A stretch of 64,000 bases of DNA from contig NZ_CP121695.1 in assembly GCF_029761915.1 (NCBI RefSeq), positions 62,001 to 126,000 of the forward strand, read 5' to 3'. The notes under the pieces are model-generated. The model had not been told where the DNA came from and did no database searches. It worked only from the letters and a program-made list of their open reading frames with translations. A program made the position numbers and the translations under genes. Shown here one piece after another: positions 52,103 through 64,000 of this stretch; position 1 is the first letter of the stretch; each line of letters opens with the position of its first letter. Source of the DNA: Bradyrhizobium sp. CB1650 (GTDB lineage: Bacteria; Pseudomonadota; Alphaproteobacteria; Rhizobiales; Xanthobacteraceae).

Positions 52103-52125
52103 GGGCAACAGGAGATGTCGCCCGG

Positions 52126-52809
52126 ATGCTCGCTCACACTGACCCCGAACTCGACAATGGACCGCGGACCGAAAGATCCGCGACCATGCGGATGTGCGCG
52201 GTCAGCCGCGAGGTCCGGCCGATCGACGAGCTGATCCGCTTCGTCGTCTCGCCCCAAGGCGAGGTTGTTCCCGACCTCAAGCGCAAGCTGCCCGGACGGG
52301 GCATGTGGATCACCGCCTCGCGCGAGGCGGTTGCGGAAGCCGTCCGGCGTCACCAGTTTAGCAAAGCCTTCAAGCGCGACCTGCGCATTCCTCCGACGCT
52401 TCCCGCAGATACGGAGACGCTCCTGGTGCGGAGCGTGGCCGAGGCGCTCGCGATTGCGGCCAAGGCGGGCCAGGTCGTAGCCGGTTTTGGCAAGGTCGAA
52501 AGCGCCTTGCGCGAAGGCACCGCCGGGGTCCTGATCCATGCCAGCGACGGGGCCGCGGACGGAATCCGCAAATTAGACATGCTGGCGCGGCAAAATGACG
52601 GGAATCGCGGTGCCCGGGCGCCGATTCCGATCGTTACCGCACTGAAATCGGCAGAATTGGATTTGGCACTAACCCGGTCAAATGTGATACATGCTGCGCT
52701 GCTCGCGGGCCCGGCGAGCAGGACATTCCTGTCACGTAGCCAGATGCTGGTCCGATACCGGCTGGCGGACGATGACAAGACTGCCGAAAATCACGGCCAG
52801 GATTTCTGA
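52126..52809 (+). CDS. YlxR-type RNA-binding protein with C-terminal L7Ae-like domain
   Basis: A 227-residue protein that joins two domains. Residues about 20 to 95 are the YlxR (DUF448) type, with MCAVSREVRPIDELIRFVVS and LPGRGMWI. Residues about 100 to 190 resemble an L7Ae/L30e-type RNA-binding fold (EALAIAAKAGQVVAGFGKVE, GTAGVLIHASDGA). Gram-positive bacteria encode the two as separate genes (ylxR, ylxQ) at the same place between nusA and infB. The fused form is common in alphaproteobacteria. AGGAG lies upstream. Confidence 0.9.
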   Translation: MLAHTDPELDNGPRTERSATMRMCAVSREVRPIDELIRFVVSPQGEVVPDLKRKLPGRGMWITASREAVAEAVRRHQFSKAFKRDLRIPPTLPADTETLLVRSVAEALAIAAKAGQVVAGFGKVESALREGTAGVLIHASDGAADGIRKLDMLARQNDGNRGARAPIPIVTALKSAELDLALTRSNVIHAALLAGPASRTFLSRSQMLVRYRLADDDKTAENHGQDF

Positions 52810-52879
52810 AGACAACGACAAACCGGACGATTGGTGCGCCAACGCACAACGCTAACAAGATCAAGATTGGGACTACTGA

Positions 52880-55564
52880 ATGGTTGATACCAAGACCCCT
52901 GGCGACAAGAAGCTGAGCGTTCCGAGCAAGACGCTATCGCTCAAGCCGCGCGTCGAAACGGGCACCGTGCGCCAGAGCTTCAGCCATGGCCGAAGCAAGC
53001 AGGTCGTGGTCGAGAAGCGCGGCAAGCGCCGTATCGGCGACGGCGGCCCTGAGCCGCAGGCTGCTGAGGTTGCGAAGCCGGCCCCGGCTGCGCCCGCTCC
53101 GGCGCGCCCCGCGCCGCCGCCCGCCCAGCCGCGCAACGCTGGTTCCGGCGTGGTGCTGCGCACGCTGACCGAGGACGAACGTTCCGCCCGCGCCAGCGCG
53201 CTGGCCGATGCCAAGCTGCGCGAGGTCGAGGAGCGCCGCCATGCCGAGGAAGAGGCCCAGCGCCGTGCCGTGCGCGAGGCCGCAGAACGCGCCGAGCGCG
53301 AAGCCGCTGAAGCCCGTCGCAAGGCCGAGGAAGAGCGCCATCGTCACGAGGACGAAGCCAAGCGTAAGGCCGAGACCGAGGCCAAGAAGCGTTTTGGCGA
53401 AGGTGAGCAGCCGCAATCTGCCGCGCGTACCGCGACGGCGGCACCGGCCGCTCCTTCGGCGCGGCCCGGCACGGCCACGGCCCGGCCGACGGCCTCCGCG
53501 GCCCGGCCCGCCACGACTGCACAGCGGCCGACTGGCCCGGCGGGTCGCGCACCCGCGGTCGCGGCCGGACCGGACGAGGACGAGGGTCCGCGCCAGATCC
53601 GTCGCGGTCCCGGCGGCGCCGTGCGTCCTGCGGCAGCTCCCAAGACCACCCACAAGCCCGGCCCGCAGAAGGAGCGCGGCCGCCTGACCGTCGTCACCGC
53701 ACTCAACGCCGACGACGTGCGTGAGCGCTCGATCGCCTCGTTCCGTCGCCGCACCCAGCGCCTCAAGGGCCACGCCTCGAACGAGCCGAAGGAAAAGCTC
53801 ATCCGCGAGGTGACGATTCCGGAGGCGATCACCATCCAGGAACTCGCCAACCGCATGTCCGAGCGCGCGGTCGATGTCATCCGCATGCTGATGAAGCAGG
53901 GCGCGATGCACAAGATCACCGACGTGATCGATGCCGACACCGCGCAGCTCATCGCCGAAGAGCTCGGCCACACGGTCAAGCGTGTCGCGGCGTCCGACGT
54001 CGAGGAAGGCCTGTTCGACGTCGTCGACGATTCCACCGACACCGAGCCGCGTTCGCCGGTCGTGACCGTGATGGGTCACGTCGACCACGGCAAGACCTCG
54101 CTGCTCGACGCGCTGCGCCATGCCAACGTCGTCTCCGGTGAAGCCGGCGGCATCACCCAGCATATCGGCGCATATCAGGTGTTGTCGCCCGAGAGCGGCA
54201 AGAAGATCACCTTCATCGACACGCCCGGTCACGCCGCGTTCACCGCGATGCGCGCCCGCGGCGCCAAGGTGACCGACATTGTCGTGCTAGTCGTCGCGGC
54301 CGATGACGGCGTGATGCCGCAGACGGTCGAAGCCATCAACCACGCCAAGGCGGCGCGCGTGCCGATCATCGTTGCCATCAACAAGATCGACAAGCCGGAC
54401 GCCAAGCCCGAGCGCGTGCGCACCGAGCTGCTCCAGCACGAGGTGCAGGTGGAATCCTTCGGCGGTGAAGTCGTCGACGTCGAGGTGTCCGCCAAGAACA
54501 AGACCAATCTCGACAAGCTGCTCGAGATGATCGCGCTGCAGGCCGAGATCCTCGACCTGAAGACCAATTCGCACCGCCCGGCCGAAGGCACCGTGATCGA
54601 GGCCAAGCTCGACCGCGGCCGCGGTCCGGTCGCGACCGTGCTGGTTCAGCGCGGCACGCTTCGCGTCGGCGACATCATCGTCGCCGGCGCCGAAATGGGC
54701 CGCGTCCGCGCGCTGATCTCCGATCAGGGCGAGACGGTGCAGGAAGCCGGCCCCTCGGTGCCGGTCGAAGTGCTCGGCTTCAACGGCCCGCCCGAGGCCG
54801 GCGATCGCCTCGCGGTGGTCGAGAACGAAGCCCGCGCCCGCCAGATCACCAGCTACCGTGCGCACCAGAAGCGCGAGAACGCGGCAGCTTCGATCTCCGG
54901 CATGCGCGGCTCGCTCGAGCAGATGATGTCGCAGTTGAAGACGGCGGGCCGCAAGGAATTCCCGCTGATCGTCAAGGCCGACGTGCAGGGCTCGCTGGAA
55001 GCGATCCTCGGCTCGCTGGAGAAGCTCGGCACCGACGAAGTCGCAGCCCGCATCCTGCATGCCGGCGTCGGCGGCATCTCGGAATCCGACGTGACGCTCG
55101 CGGAGGGTTTTAACGCCGCGATCATCGGCTTCTCGGTTCGTGCGAACAAGGAAGCCGCGGCGGCCGCCAAGCGCAACGGCATCGAGATCCGCTACTACAA
55201 CATCATCTACGACCTCGTGGACGACGTGAAGAAGGCGATGAGCGGCCTGCTCGCGCCGACCTTGCGCGAAACCATGCTGGGCAATGCCGAGATCCTGGAG
55301 ATCTTCAACATCTCCAAGGTCGGCAAAGTCGCCGGCTGCCGCGTCAGCGACGGCACCGTGGAACGCGGCGCCAACGTGCGCCTGATCCGCGACAACGTCG
55401 TCGTGCACGAGGGCAAGCTGTCGACGCTGAAGCGCTTCAAGGACGAAGTGAAGGAAGTCCAGGCCGGCCAGGAATGCGGCATGGCCTTCGAGAGCTACCA
55501 CGACATGCGCGTGGGCGACGTGATCGAGTGTTATCGAGTGGAGACGATCCAGCGCTCCCTGTAA
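52880..55564 (+). CDS. infB: Translation initiation factor IF-2
   Basis: An 894-residue GTPase. An N-terminal region of about 300 residues is Arg-, Glu- and Ala-rich (coiled coil around [20 protein letters not shown]) and then Pro/Ala-rich. The G domain follows with G1 [10 protein letters not shown]3 DTPGH and G4 NKID, then domains II to IV, ending in [15 protein letters not shown]-2 places initiator tRNA on the ribosome. The ATG at 52880 has no strong binding site. An internal start for a shorter form, as in E. coli, is not evident. Confidence 0.97.
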   Translation: MVDTKTPGDKKLSVPSKTLSLKPRVETGTVRQSFSHGRSKQVVVEKRGKRRIGDGGPEPQAAEVAKPAPAAPAPARPAPPPAQPRNAGSGVVLRTLTEDERSARASALADAKLREVEERRHAEEEAQRRAVREAAERAEREAAEARRKAEEERHRHEDEAKRKAETEAKKRFGEGEQPQSAARTATAAPAAPSARPGTATARPTASAARPATTAQRPTGPAGRAPAVAAGPDEDEGPRQIRRGPGGAVRPAAAPKTTHKPGPQKERGRLTVVTALNADDVRERSIASFRRRTQRLKGHASNEPKEKLIREVTIPEAITIQELANRMSERAVDVIRMLMKQGAMHKITDVIDADTAQLIAEELGHTVKRVAASDVEEGLFDVVDDSTDTEPRSPVVTVMGHVDHGKTSLLDALRHANVVSGEAGGITQHIGAYQVLSPESGKKITFIDTPGHAAFTAMRARGAKVTDIVVLVVAADDGVMPQTVEAINHAKAARVPIIVAINKIDKPDAKPERVRTELLQHEVQVESFGGEVVDVEVSAKNKTNLDKLLEMIALQAEILDLKTNSHRPAEGTVIEAKLDRGRGPVATVLVQRGTLRVGDIIVAGAEMGRVRALISDQGETVQEAGPSVPVEVLGFNGPPEAGDRLAVVENEARARQITSYRAHQKRENAAASISGMRGSLEQMMSQLKTAGRKEFPLIVKADVQGSLEAILGSLEKLGTDEVAARILHAGVGGISESDVTLAEGFNAAIIGFSVRANKEAAAAAKRNGIEIRYYNIIYDLVDDVKKAMSGLLAPTLRETMLGNAEILEIFNISKVGKVAGCRVSDGTVERGANVRLIRDNVVVHEGKLSTLKRFKDEVKEVQAGQECGMAFESYHDMRVGDVIECYRVETIQRSL

Positions 55565-55712
55565 GTCCAAATCTTACCGAAGCGCGCGGATCTTTTTGAA
55601 CTGAAATTGCGGGAGTGCGGTGGCCGGATTTGTCCGGCCATCCGCCTCTCATTCCATTCAACAGGACAATGCTCGTGTCCAAACACGGGCATGCCGAGGT
55701 GATTTCTGGAAA

Positions 55713-56144
55713 ATGCCCCGCCACCATCAGAAAAAGAGCTCCGCGCCCGGCGGCTCGCAGCGTCAGTTGCGCGTCGGCGAGTCGGTTCGCCACGCGATAG
55801 CCGATATTCTGGCGCAAGGCAGTGTGCATGATGCGGACCTCGAAGGTCACATCATCACCGTGCCGGAGGTACGGATGTCGCCCGACCTGAAGCTCGCGAC
55901 AATCTACGTGATGCCGCTCGGTGGCCGCGACACCGAGGTCGTCATCGCTGCACTCGAGCGCAACAAGAAATTCCTGCGCGGCGAGGTCGCGCGGCGCGTT
56001 AACCTGAAATTTGCACCTGACATTCGCTTCCGCGTCGACGAACGATTCGACGAAGCGGAACGGATCGAGAAGCTATTGCGAACGCCTGCGGTGCAAAGAG
56101 ATTTGGAACAGGATCCGGATTCGGATCGGGAAGAAGAGCAATGA
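55713..56144 (+). CDS. rbfA: Ribosome-binding factor A
   Basis: A 143-residue KH-like-fold protein. It has [40 protein letters not shown] and the [20 protein letters not shown] region typical of RbfA, which helps process 16S rRNA and mature 30S subunits. The ATG at 55713 was chosen because the preceding open frame is not protein-like. Its TGA overlaps the truB ATG. Confidence 0.95.
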   Translation: MPRHHQKKSSAPGGSQRQLRVGESVRHAIADILAQGSVHDADLEGHIITVPEVRMSPDLKLATIYVMPLGGRDTEVVIAALERNKKFLRGEVARRVNLKFAPDIRFRVDERFDEAERIEKLLRTPAVQRDLEQDPDSDREEEQ

Positions 56145-57259
56145 CGATGGACCCGGCTCGCGGCACGATCGGCAGCGAAGTGCCCGATACACGCGACGTG
56201 CAGAAAAATAATTTTGCGGAAGTCAGCGGCGACACGCAGCCGCACCAGGAGCCGCGCCGCGTCAACAATGATCCGCGCGCCAGGCAGCAGAAGGGCAACC
56301 AGCCGCGCCGCGACCGGCGCGACGTCCATGGCTGGGTCGTGCTCGACAAGCCGATCGGCATGACCTCGACGCAGGCCGTTGCCGTGCTCAAGCGCCTGTT
56401 CCAGGCCAAGCGTGCCGGTCACGCCGGCACGCTTGACCCGCTCGCCTCCGGTGGCCTGCCGATCGCACTCGGCGAGGCGACCAAGACGGTTCCCTTCGTC
56501 ATGGACGGCCGCAAGCGCTACCGCTTCACCGTGTGCTGGGGCGAGGAGCGCGACACCGACGACATCGAGGGCCGGGTGACCGCGACCTCCGACCAGCGTC
56601 CGACCCGGGAGGCGATCGAGGCCCTCTTGCCCCGCTTCACCGGGGTGATCGAGCAGGTCCCGCCGCGCTATTCCGCGATCAAGGTCCAGGGCGAGCGCGC
56701 CTATGACCTCGCCCGCGACGGCGAGGTCGTGGAGTTGGCCCCCCGCCCGGTCGAGATTCATCATTTATCCCTTGTAGATCAACCAGATAGCGATCGCGCA
56801 GTATTCGAGGCCGAGTGCGGCAAGGGCACCTATGTCCGCGCGCTCGCCCGCGATATGGGCCGGATTCTCGGCACTTTCGGCCATATCTGCGCGCTGCGAC
56901 GGACCCTGGTCGGCCCATTTGGCGAGAACGACATGATTCCGCTGGATCAGTTGGAGGCTTTGTGCCATAGAGCCGCGTCCGGCGAGGGCAGCCTCGCCGA
57001 CGCGCTTTTGCCCGTTGAGACCGCGCTGGACGACATCCCGGCACTGGCCGTCACTCGGGCTGATGCGGCAAGGCTCCATCGGGGCCAGGCCGTTTTGTTG
57101 CGCGGACGGGATGCGCCCAATTGTAGCGGCACAGTCTATGTCACGGTGGCAGGCCGGCTTCTCGCGCTTGCCGAAGTTGGCAATGGCGAAATCATCCCCA
57201 AGCGTGTGTTCAACCTGACCGGCCTGACTGCCAGCACCGGTCGCAACGAGAGAAATTGA
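56141..57259 (+). CDS. truB: tRNA pseudouridine synthase B
   Basis: A 372-residue enzyme that makes pseudouridine 55 in tRNA. The core starts at [20 protein letters not shown] and includes the catalytic Asp in [12 protein letters not shown]. Before it stands a polar, basic extension of about 60 residues ([20 protein letters not shown]) that E. coli TruB lacks; the start is fixed by ATGA overlap with rbfA. If translation began at a later codon, the extension would vanish, but no better start is seen. Confidence 0.95.
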   Translation: MTMDPARGTIGSEVPDTRDVQKNNFAEVSGDTQPHQEPRRVNNDPRARQQKGNQPRRDRRDVHGWVVLDKPIGMTSTQAVAVLKRLFQAKRAGHAGTLDPLASGGLPIALGEATKTVPFVMDGRKRYRFTVCWGEERDTDDIEGRVTATSDQRPTREAIEALLPRFTGVIEQVPPRYSAIKVQGERAYDLARDGEVVELAPRPVEIHHLSLVDQPDSDRAVFEAECGKGTYVRALARDMGRILGTFGHICALRRTLVGPFGENDMIPLDQLEALCHRAASGEGSLADALLPVETALDDIPALAVTRADAARLHRGQAVLLRGRDAPNCSGTVYVTVAGRLLALAEVGNGEIIPKRVFNLTGLTASTGRNERN

Positions 57260-57261
57260 CG

Positions 57262-57531
57262 ATGTCGATTGCCGCAGATCGCAAAGCGGAAGTCATCAAG
57301 ACGAATGCCACCAAAGCCGGCGACACCGGCTCGCCCGAGGTTCAGGTCGCGATCCTTTCGGAACGCATCAACAACCTCACGAACCATTTCAAGACCCACG
57401 TGAAGGACAACCATTCGCGCCGCGGCCTCTTGAAGCTCGTGTCGACCCGCCGCTCGCTCCTCGACTATCTGAAGAAGAAGGACGAGGCGCGATACAAGGC
57501 GCTGCTCGAGAAGCACAACATTCGTCGCTAA
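57262..57531 (+). CDS. rpsO: 30S ribosomal protein S15
   Basis: An 89-residue S15 of normal length, with [40 protein letters not shown] and a C-terminal KHNIRR. It binds the central domain of 16S rRNA. It lies two bases after truB. In enteric bacteria rpsO is followed by pnp, as here. Confidence 0.97.
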   Translation: MSIAADRKAEVIKTNATKAGDTGSPEVQVAILSERINNLTNHFKTHVKDNHSRRGLLKLVSTRRSLLDYLKKKDEARYKALLEKHNIRR

Positions 57532-57914
57532 ATGTTCCTGCGCGCGCCACCGGCGCGCGTTTCTGCGCGTGGTTTCGAACGAAAGCACTTTTTTCAAGGT
57601 TTTTGATCGAGGCTCACGCGCATGGCGGGTGCGGGCCAAAGATGATTCGCATCCGGGGCATGATCCCGAAGGCCGCAATTCGGCATTCGGGATGACGTTC
57701 ATGCCGACTGACCAGTCCAGCTGCAATCCGGCGGCTGGGCACAACGGGCAAGGTGCCCGTATGACCCGAAAGGATGGACGCCATCCGAAATCCAGAAACC
57801 ATGGCAGGATCGCAGGACGCTGATCGCCCGCTTCGATCAGCGTCCCGCAATCTTGCGCATGGTTTTTGTTTTTCGAGGCGCACCTCTTTCGTGAACCCAT
57901 GAAAGAAGACCTCT
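57532..57914 (+). other. rpsO-pnp intergenic leader with several hairpins
   Basis: About 380 bases without a gene. It holds a CGCGCGCC/GGCGCGCG hairpin just after rpsO (57541 to 57559, only a weak T tract), ATCCCGAA/TTCGGGAT, GGGCAC/GTGCCC and GGATGG/CCATCC stems, and the strong stem at 57815 to 57845. A pnp promoter in this stretch is likely, but I could not place one. Confidence 0.5.
57815..57845 (+). promoter_or_regulatory. Strong hairpin in the pnp leader
   Basis: A perfect 12-base stem, GGACGCTGATCG and CGATCAGCGTCC, with a seven-base loop, about 70 bases before the pnp ATG and without a following T-run. In E. coli a double-stranded pnp leader is cut by RNase III and used for autocontrol by PNPase; this could be the counterpart. 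Sequence identity with that leader is not claimed. Confidence 0.55.
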
Positions 57915-60077
<2,163 letters not shown>

Positions 60078-60105
60078 ATCTCGCCGCTACATTAAAGACA
60101 CGAAG

Positions 60106-60130
60106 GGCGGCCTCTAGGCCGCCCTTTTTG
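60106..60130 (+). terminator. Rho-independent terminator after pnp
   Basis: GGGCGGCC, loop TCTA, GGCCGCCC, then five T residues: a perfect eight-base stem, 28 bases after the pnp stop. It closes the operon. Confidence 0.9.
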
Positions 60131-60153
60131 TTTGTGTTCGCCGCGAGGGGAGC

Positions 60154-60300
60154 TGCGCTCCCTCTCCCGCTTGCGGGGGAGGGTTGGGGTGCTTCCGCAA
60201 TCGACACTCTCCGAGAGGAGAGAGCCCCCCGCCCGCCGCGCTTCGGCGCGCAATTGCGCTGCCGAGCGCGTCGACCTCTCCCGCAAGCGGGAGAGGTGGA
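60154..60300. repeat. REP-like inverted pair
   Basis: CTCTCCCGCTTGCGGGGGAG with a GGTTGGGGTG tail at about 60162, and CCTCTCCCGCAAGCGGGAGAGG at about 60275, with a CGCGCTTCGGCGCG hairpin between them. This separates the pnp operon from the convergent katG gene. Confidence 0.75.
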
Positions 60301-60319
60301 GCGAGAACGCGGAGACAGA

Positions 60320-62602
<2,283 letters not shown>

Positions 62603-63529
62603 ATGATCAACGTGACGCTGCGCCAGCTCCGGTATTTCGACGCGCTGGCACGTCATGGCCATTTCGGGCGCGCGGCGGAGGCCTGTTCCATCTCGCAGCC
62701 GGCGCTGTCGATGCAGATCAAGGAGCTGGAGGAGGCGCTCGGTGGCCTGCTGTTGGAGCGCAGCGCCCGGCAGGTCGCGCTGACCCGGTTCGGCGAGGAG
62801 TTGGCGCAGCGCGTCCGCGACATTTTGCGCTCGGTCGATGAGCTCGGCGACTTCGCGCGGGCCTCGCAGGACCGCTTCGCCGGCCGTCTCCGCATCGGCA
62901 TGATTCCGACGATCGCGCCCTACCTCTTGCCCAAGATCACCAAGAACCTCACGCGCATGCATCCCGAGCTCGACATCCGCGTGCGGGAGACGATGACGCC
63001 GAGGTTGATCCAGGAACTGGTGGAAGGCCGGCTCGACACCGCGATCGTCGCGCTTCCGGTGTCCGAGCCCTCGCTCACTGAAGTCGCCCTGTTCGAGGAG
63101 AAGTTCCTGCTGGTCCGGCCGGGCGCGGATGAGGGAACGCCTGTCCCCTCGCGGGAGATGATGCGGGAAATGCGCCTCTTGCTGCTCGAGGAGGGACATT
63201 GTTTCCGCGATCAGGCGCTGTCCTTCTGCAACATGCAATCGGCGCCACCGCGGGAAATGCTGGATGCGAATTCACTGTCGACGCTGGTCCAGATGGTCAG
63301 CGCCGGCATCGGCGTCACCTTGATTCCGGAAATGGCCGTGCCGGTGGAGACACGATCGGCCTCCGTCTCGGTTGCGCCGTTCCGCGACCCGCAGCCATCG
63401 CGCACCATCGGCATGGTCTGGCGCAAGACCAGTCCGTTGGCGCGTCAATTGCTGCAGATCTCCGAAGTGGTCTGCCTGTCGGCCGGCAAGACGCGCGCGC
63501 GACAGCCCGTGCGCAGTGCGCGGGCCTGA
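62603..63529 (+). CDS. oxyR: LysR-family peroxide sensor OxyR
   Basis: A 308-residue LysR-type regulator. The N-terminal helix-turn-helix is LRQLRYFDALARHGHFGRAA, SISQPALSMQIKELEEALG. The redox pair Cys200 and Cys209 lies in EEGHCFRDQALSFC, matching Cys199 and Cys208 of E. coli OxyR. On peroxide, the disulfide form activates genes such as katG, which is divergent here. The candidate promoter suggests a very short leader. Confidence 0.94.
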   Translation: MINVTLRQLRYFDALARHGHFGRAAEACSISQPALSMQIKELEEALGGLLLERSARQVALTRFGEELAQRVRDILRSVDELGDFARASQDRFAGRLRIGMIPTIAPYLLPKITKNLTRMHPELDIRVRETMTPRLIQELVEGRLDTAIVALPVSEPSLTEVALFEEKFLLVRPGADEGTPVPSREMMREMRLLLLEEGHCFRDQALSFCNMQSAPPREMLDANSLSTLVQMVSAGIGVTLIPEMAVPVETRSASVSVAPFRDPQPSRTIGMVWRKTSPLARQLLQISEVVCLSAGKTRARQPVRSARA

Positions 63530-63631
63530 GGGGCTTGCACTCGCGGGGAATTTTATCCAATGCGGCGGGATCGTGCATGCAAGGTCCATTGCGGCGCCCG
63601 CGACGGGCGCGATTGAAATGGAGATCAGGCG

Positions 63632-64000
63632 ATGCCGGATCTGATGATCCGTCCCGCGCGCGCGGATGAATACGACGAGGTCGGCCGCGTCTGGATGGAG
63701 AGTTGGGTCTCGACCGGCCTCGCCGAAGCCAGCGGCTTCCTGTTGGCGAATTTGCGTGCGCGTGTCCGGCGCGAGATCGAGAACGGCTGGAGCCTGTTTG
63801 TCGCCGACGATGGCGGCGCGATCGCCGCGATGCTGGCGCTGCATCTGCCGAAACGTTATCTCGACATGCTTTTCGTCGCGCCCGCCTATCAGGGCCGATC
63901 GCTCGGCCGGCAATTGCTCGCCTTCACGCGAACGCAAATGCCGGATGAGATGTACCTGCGTTGCGTGCGCGAGAACGAGAAAGCCTGGCGCTGGTACGAG
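63632..64000 (+). CDS. GNAT-family N-acetyltransferase, 3' end outside window
   Basis: The frame starts at ATG 63632 (GGAG upstream) and is open to the right edge, giving 123 visible residues. It has LMIRPARADEYDEVGRVWME at the start, motif A VAPAYQGRSLGRQLLAF, and ENEKAWRWYE at the edge, the typical GNAT end region. The substrate is unknown. The stop and last residues lie outside the window. Confidence 0.82.
   Translation, partial: MPDLMIRPARADEYDEVGRVWMESWVSTGLAEASGFLLANLRARVRREIENGWSLFVADDGGAIAAMLALHLPKRYLDMLFVAPAYQGRSLGRQLLAFTRTQMPDEMYLRCVRENEKAWRWYE

Noticed and set aside
50513..52108. A 531-codon minus-strand frame opposite nusA
   Set aside because: Leu/Asp/Val-rich mirror of the NusA codons; NusA domains are complete on the plus strand.

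Overview
The window looks like chromosome from a Bradyrhizobium-type alphaproteobacterium. The evidence is high-GC coding sequence, the gene order tsaB-rimI-fur-(HAD)-miaB-phoH-ybeY-corC-lnt-xre followed by trmB and rimP-nusA-ylxR-infB-rbfA-truB-rpsO-pnp, several families of dispersed palindromic repeats, and many short hypothetical proteins of a kind I associate with Bradyrhizobium. No rRNA, tRNA or CRISPR array was seen. The species call is inference from these traits, not from a database match.

Region 1 (1 to about 13035) is accessory DNA. It opens inside a TniQ-family transposition gene and carries a Crp/Fnr-type regulator, a transglutaminase-like protein, a zinc metallopeptidase coupled to a small ORF, a cold-shock gene with a readable promoter, and about a dozen small orphan genes. 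It also contains decayed material: an IS5-family transposase remnant and two differently broken copies of one zinc-ribbon gene. It ends in four direct repeats of about 20 bp, followed by a possible TGTC terminus. TniQ reading inward at one side and clustered repeats at the other suggest a large, old Tn7/Tn5053-like element whose left end lies outside the window.

Region 2 (13036 to about 36000) is chromosomal. It has a MurA-family enzyme with Asp in place of the catalytic Cys, a MATE/DUF2867/thioredoxin-fold operon, a FUSC transporter, an MmgE/PrpD protein, two beta-lactamase-fold serine hydrolases, a membrane-linked AraC regulator, pirin, purC, a crotonase, gabD-type dehydrogenase, adenosine kinase, murJ, trpS, a universal stress protein and an NfuA-type Fe-S scaffold.

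Region 3 (36199 to 47087) is a dense set of housekeeping genes for tRNA modification (tsaB, miaB, trmB), ribosomal and RNA maturation (rimI, phoH, ybeY), lipoprotein acylation (lnt) and metal regulation (fur). Many neighbours overlap by ATGA or GTGA. A VOC/MarR pair with a perfect 20-bp palindrome and a DUF2336 gene separate it from region 4.

Region 4 (49512 to 60130) is the translation and RNA-metabolism operon rimP to pnp. It has a readable promoter, an early intrinsic terminator in the rimP leader, a strong hairpin in the pnp leader and a canonical terminator after pnp. The window closes with divergent katG and oxyR and the start of a GNAT acetyltransferase.
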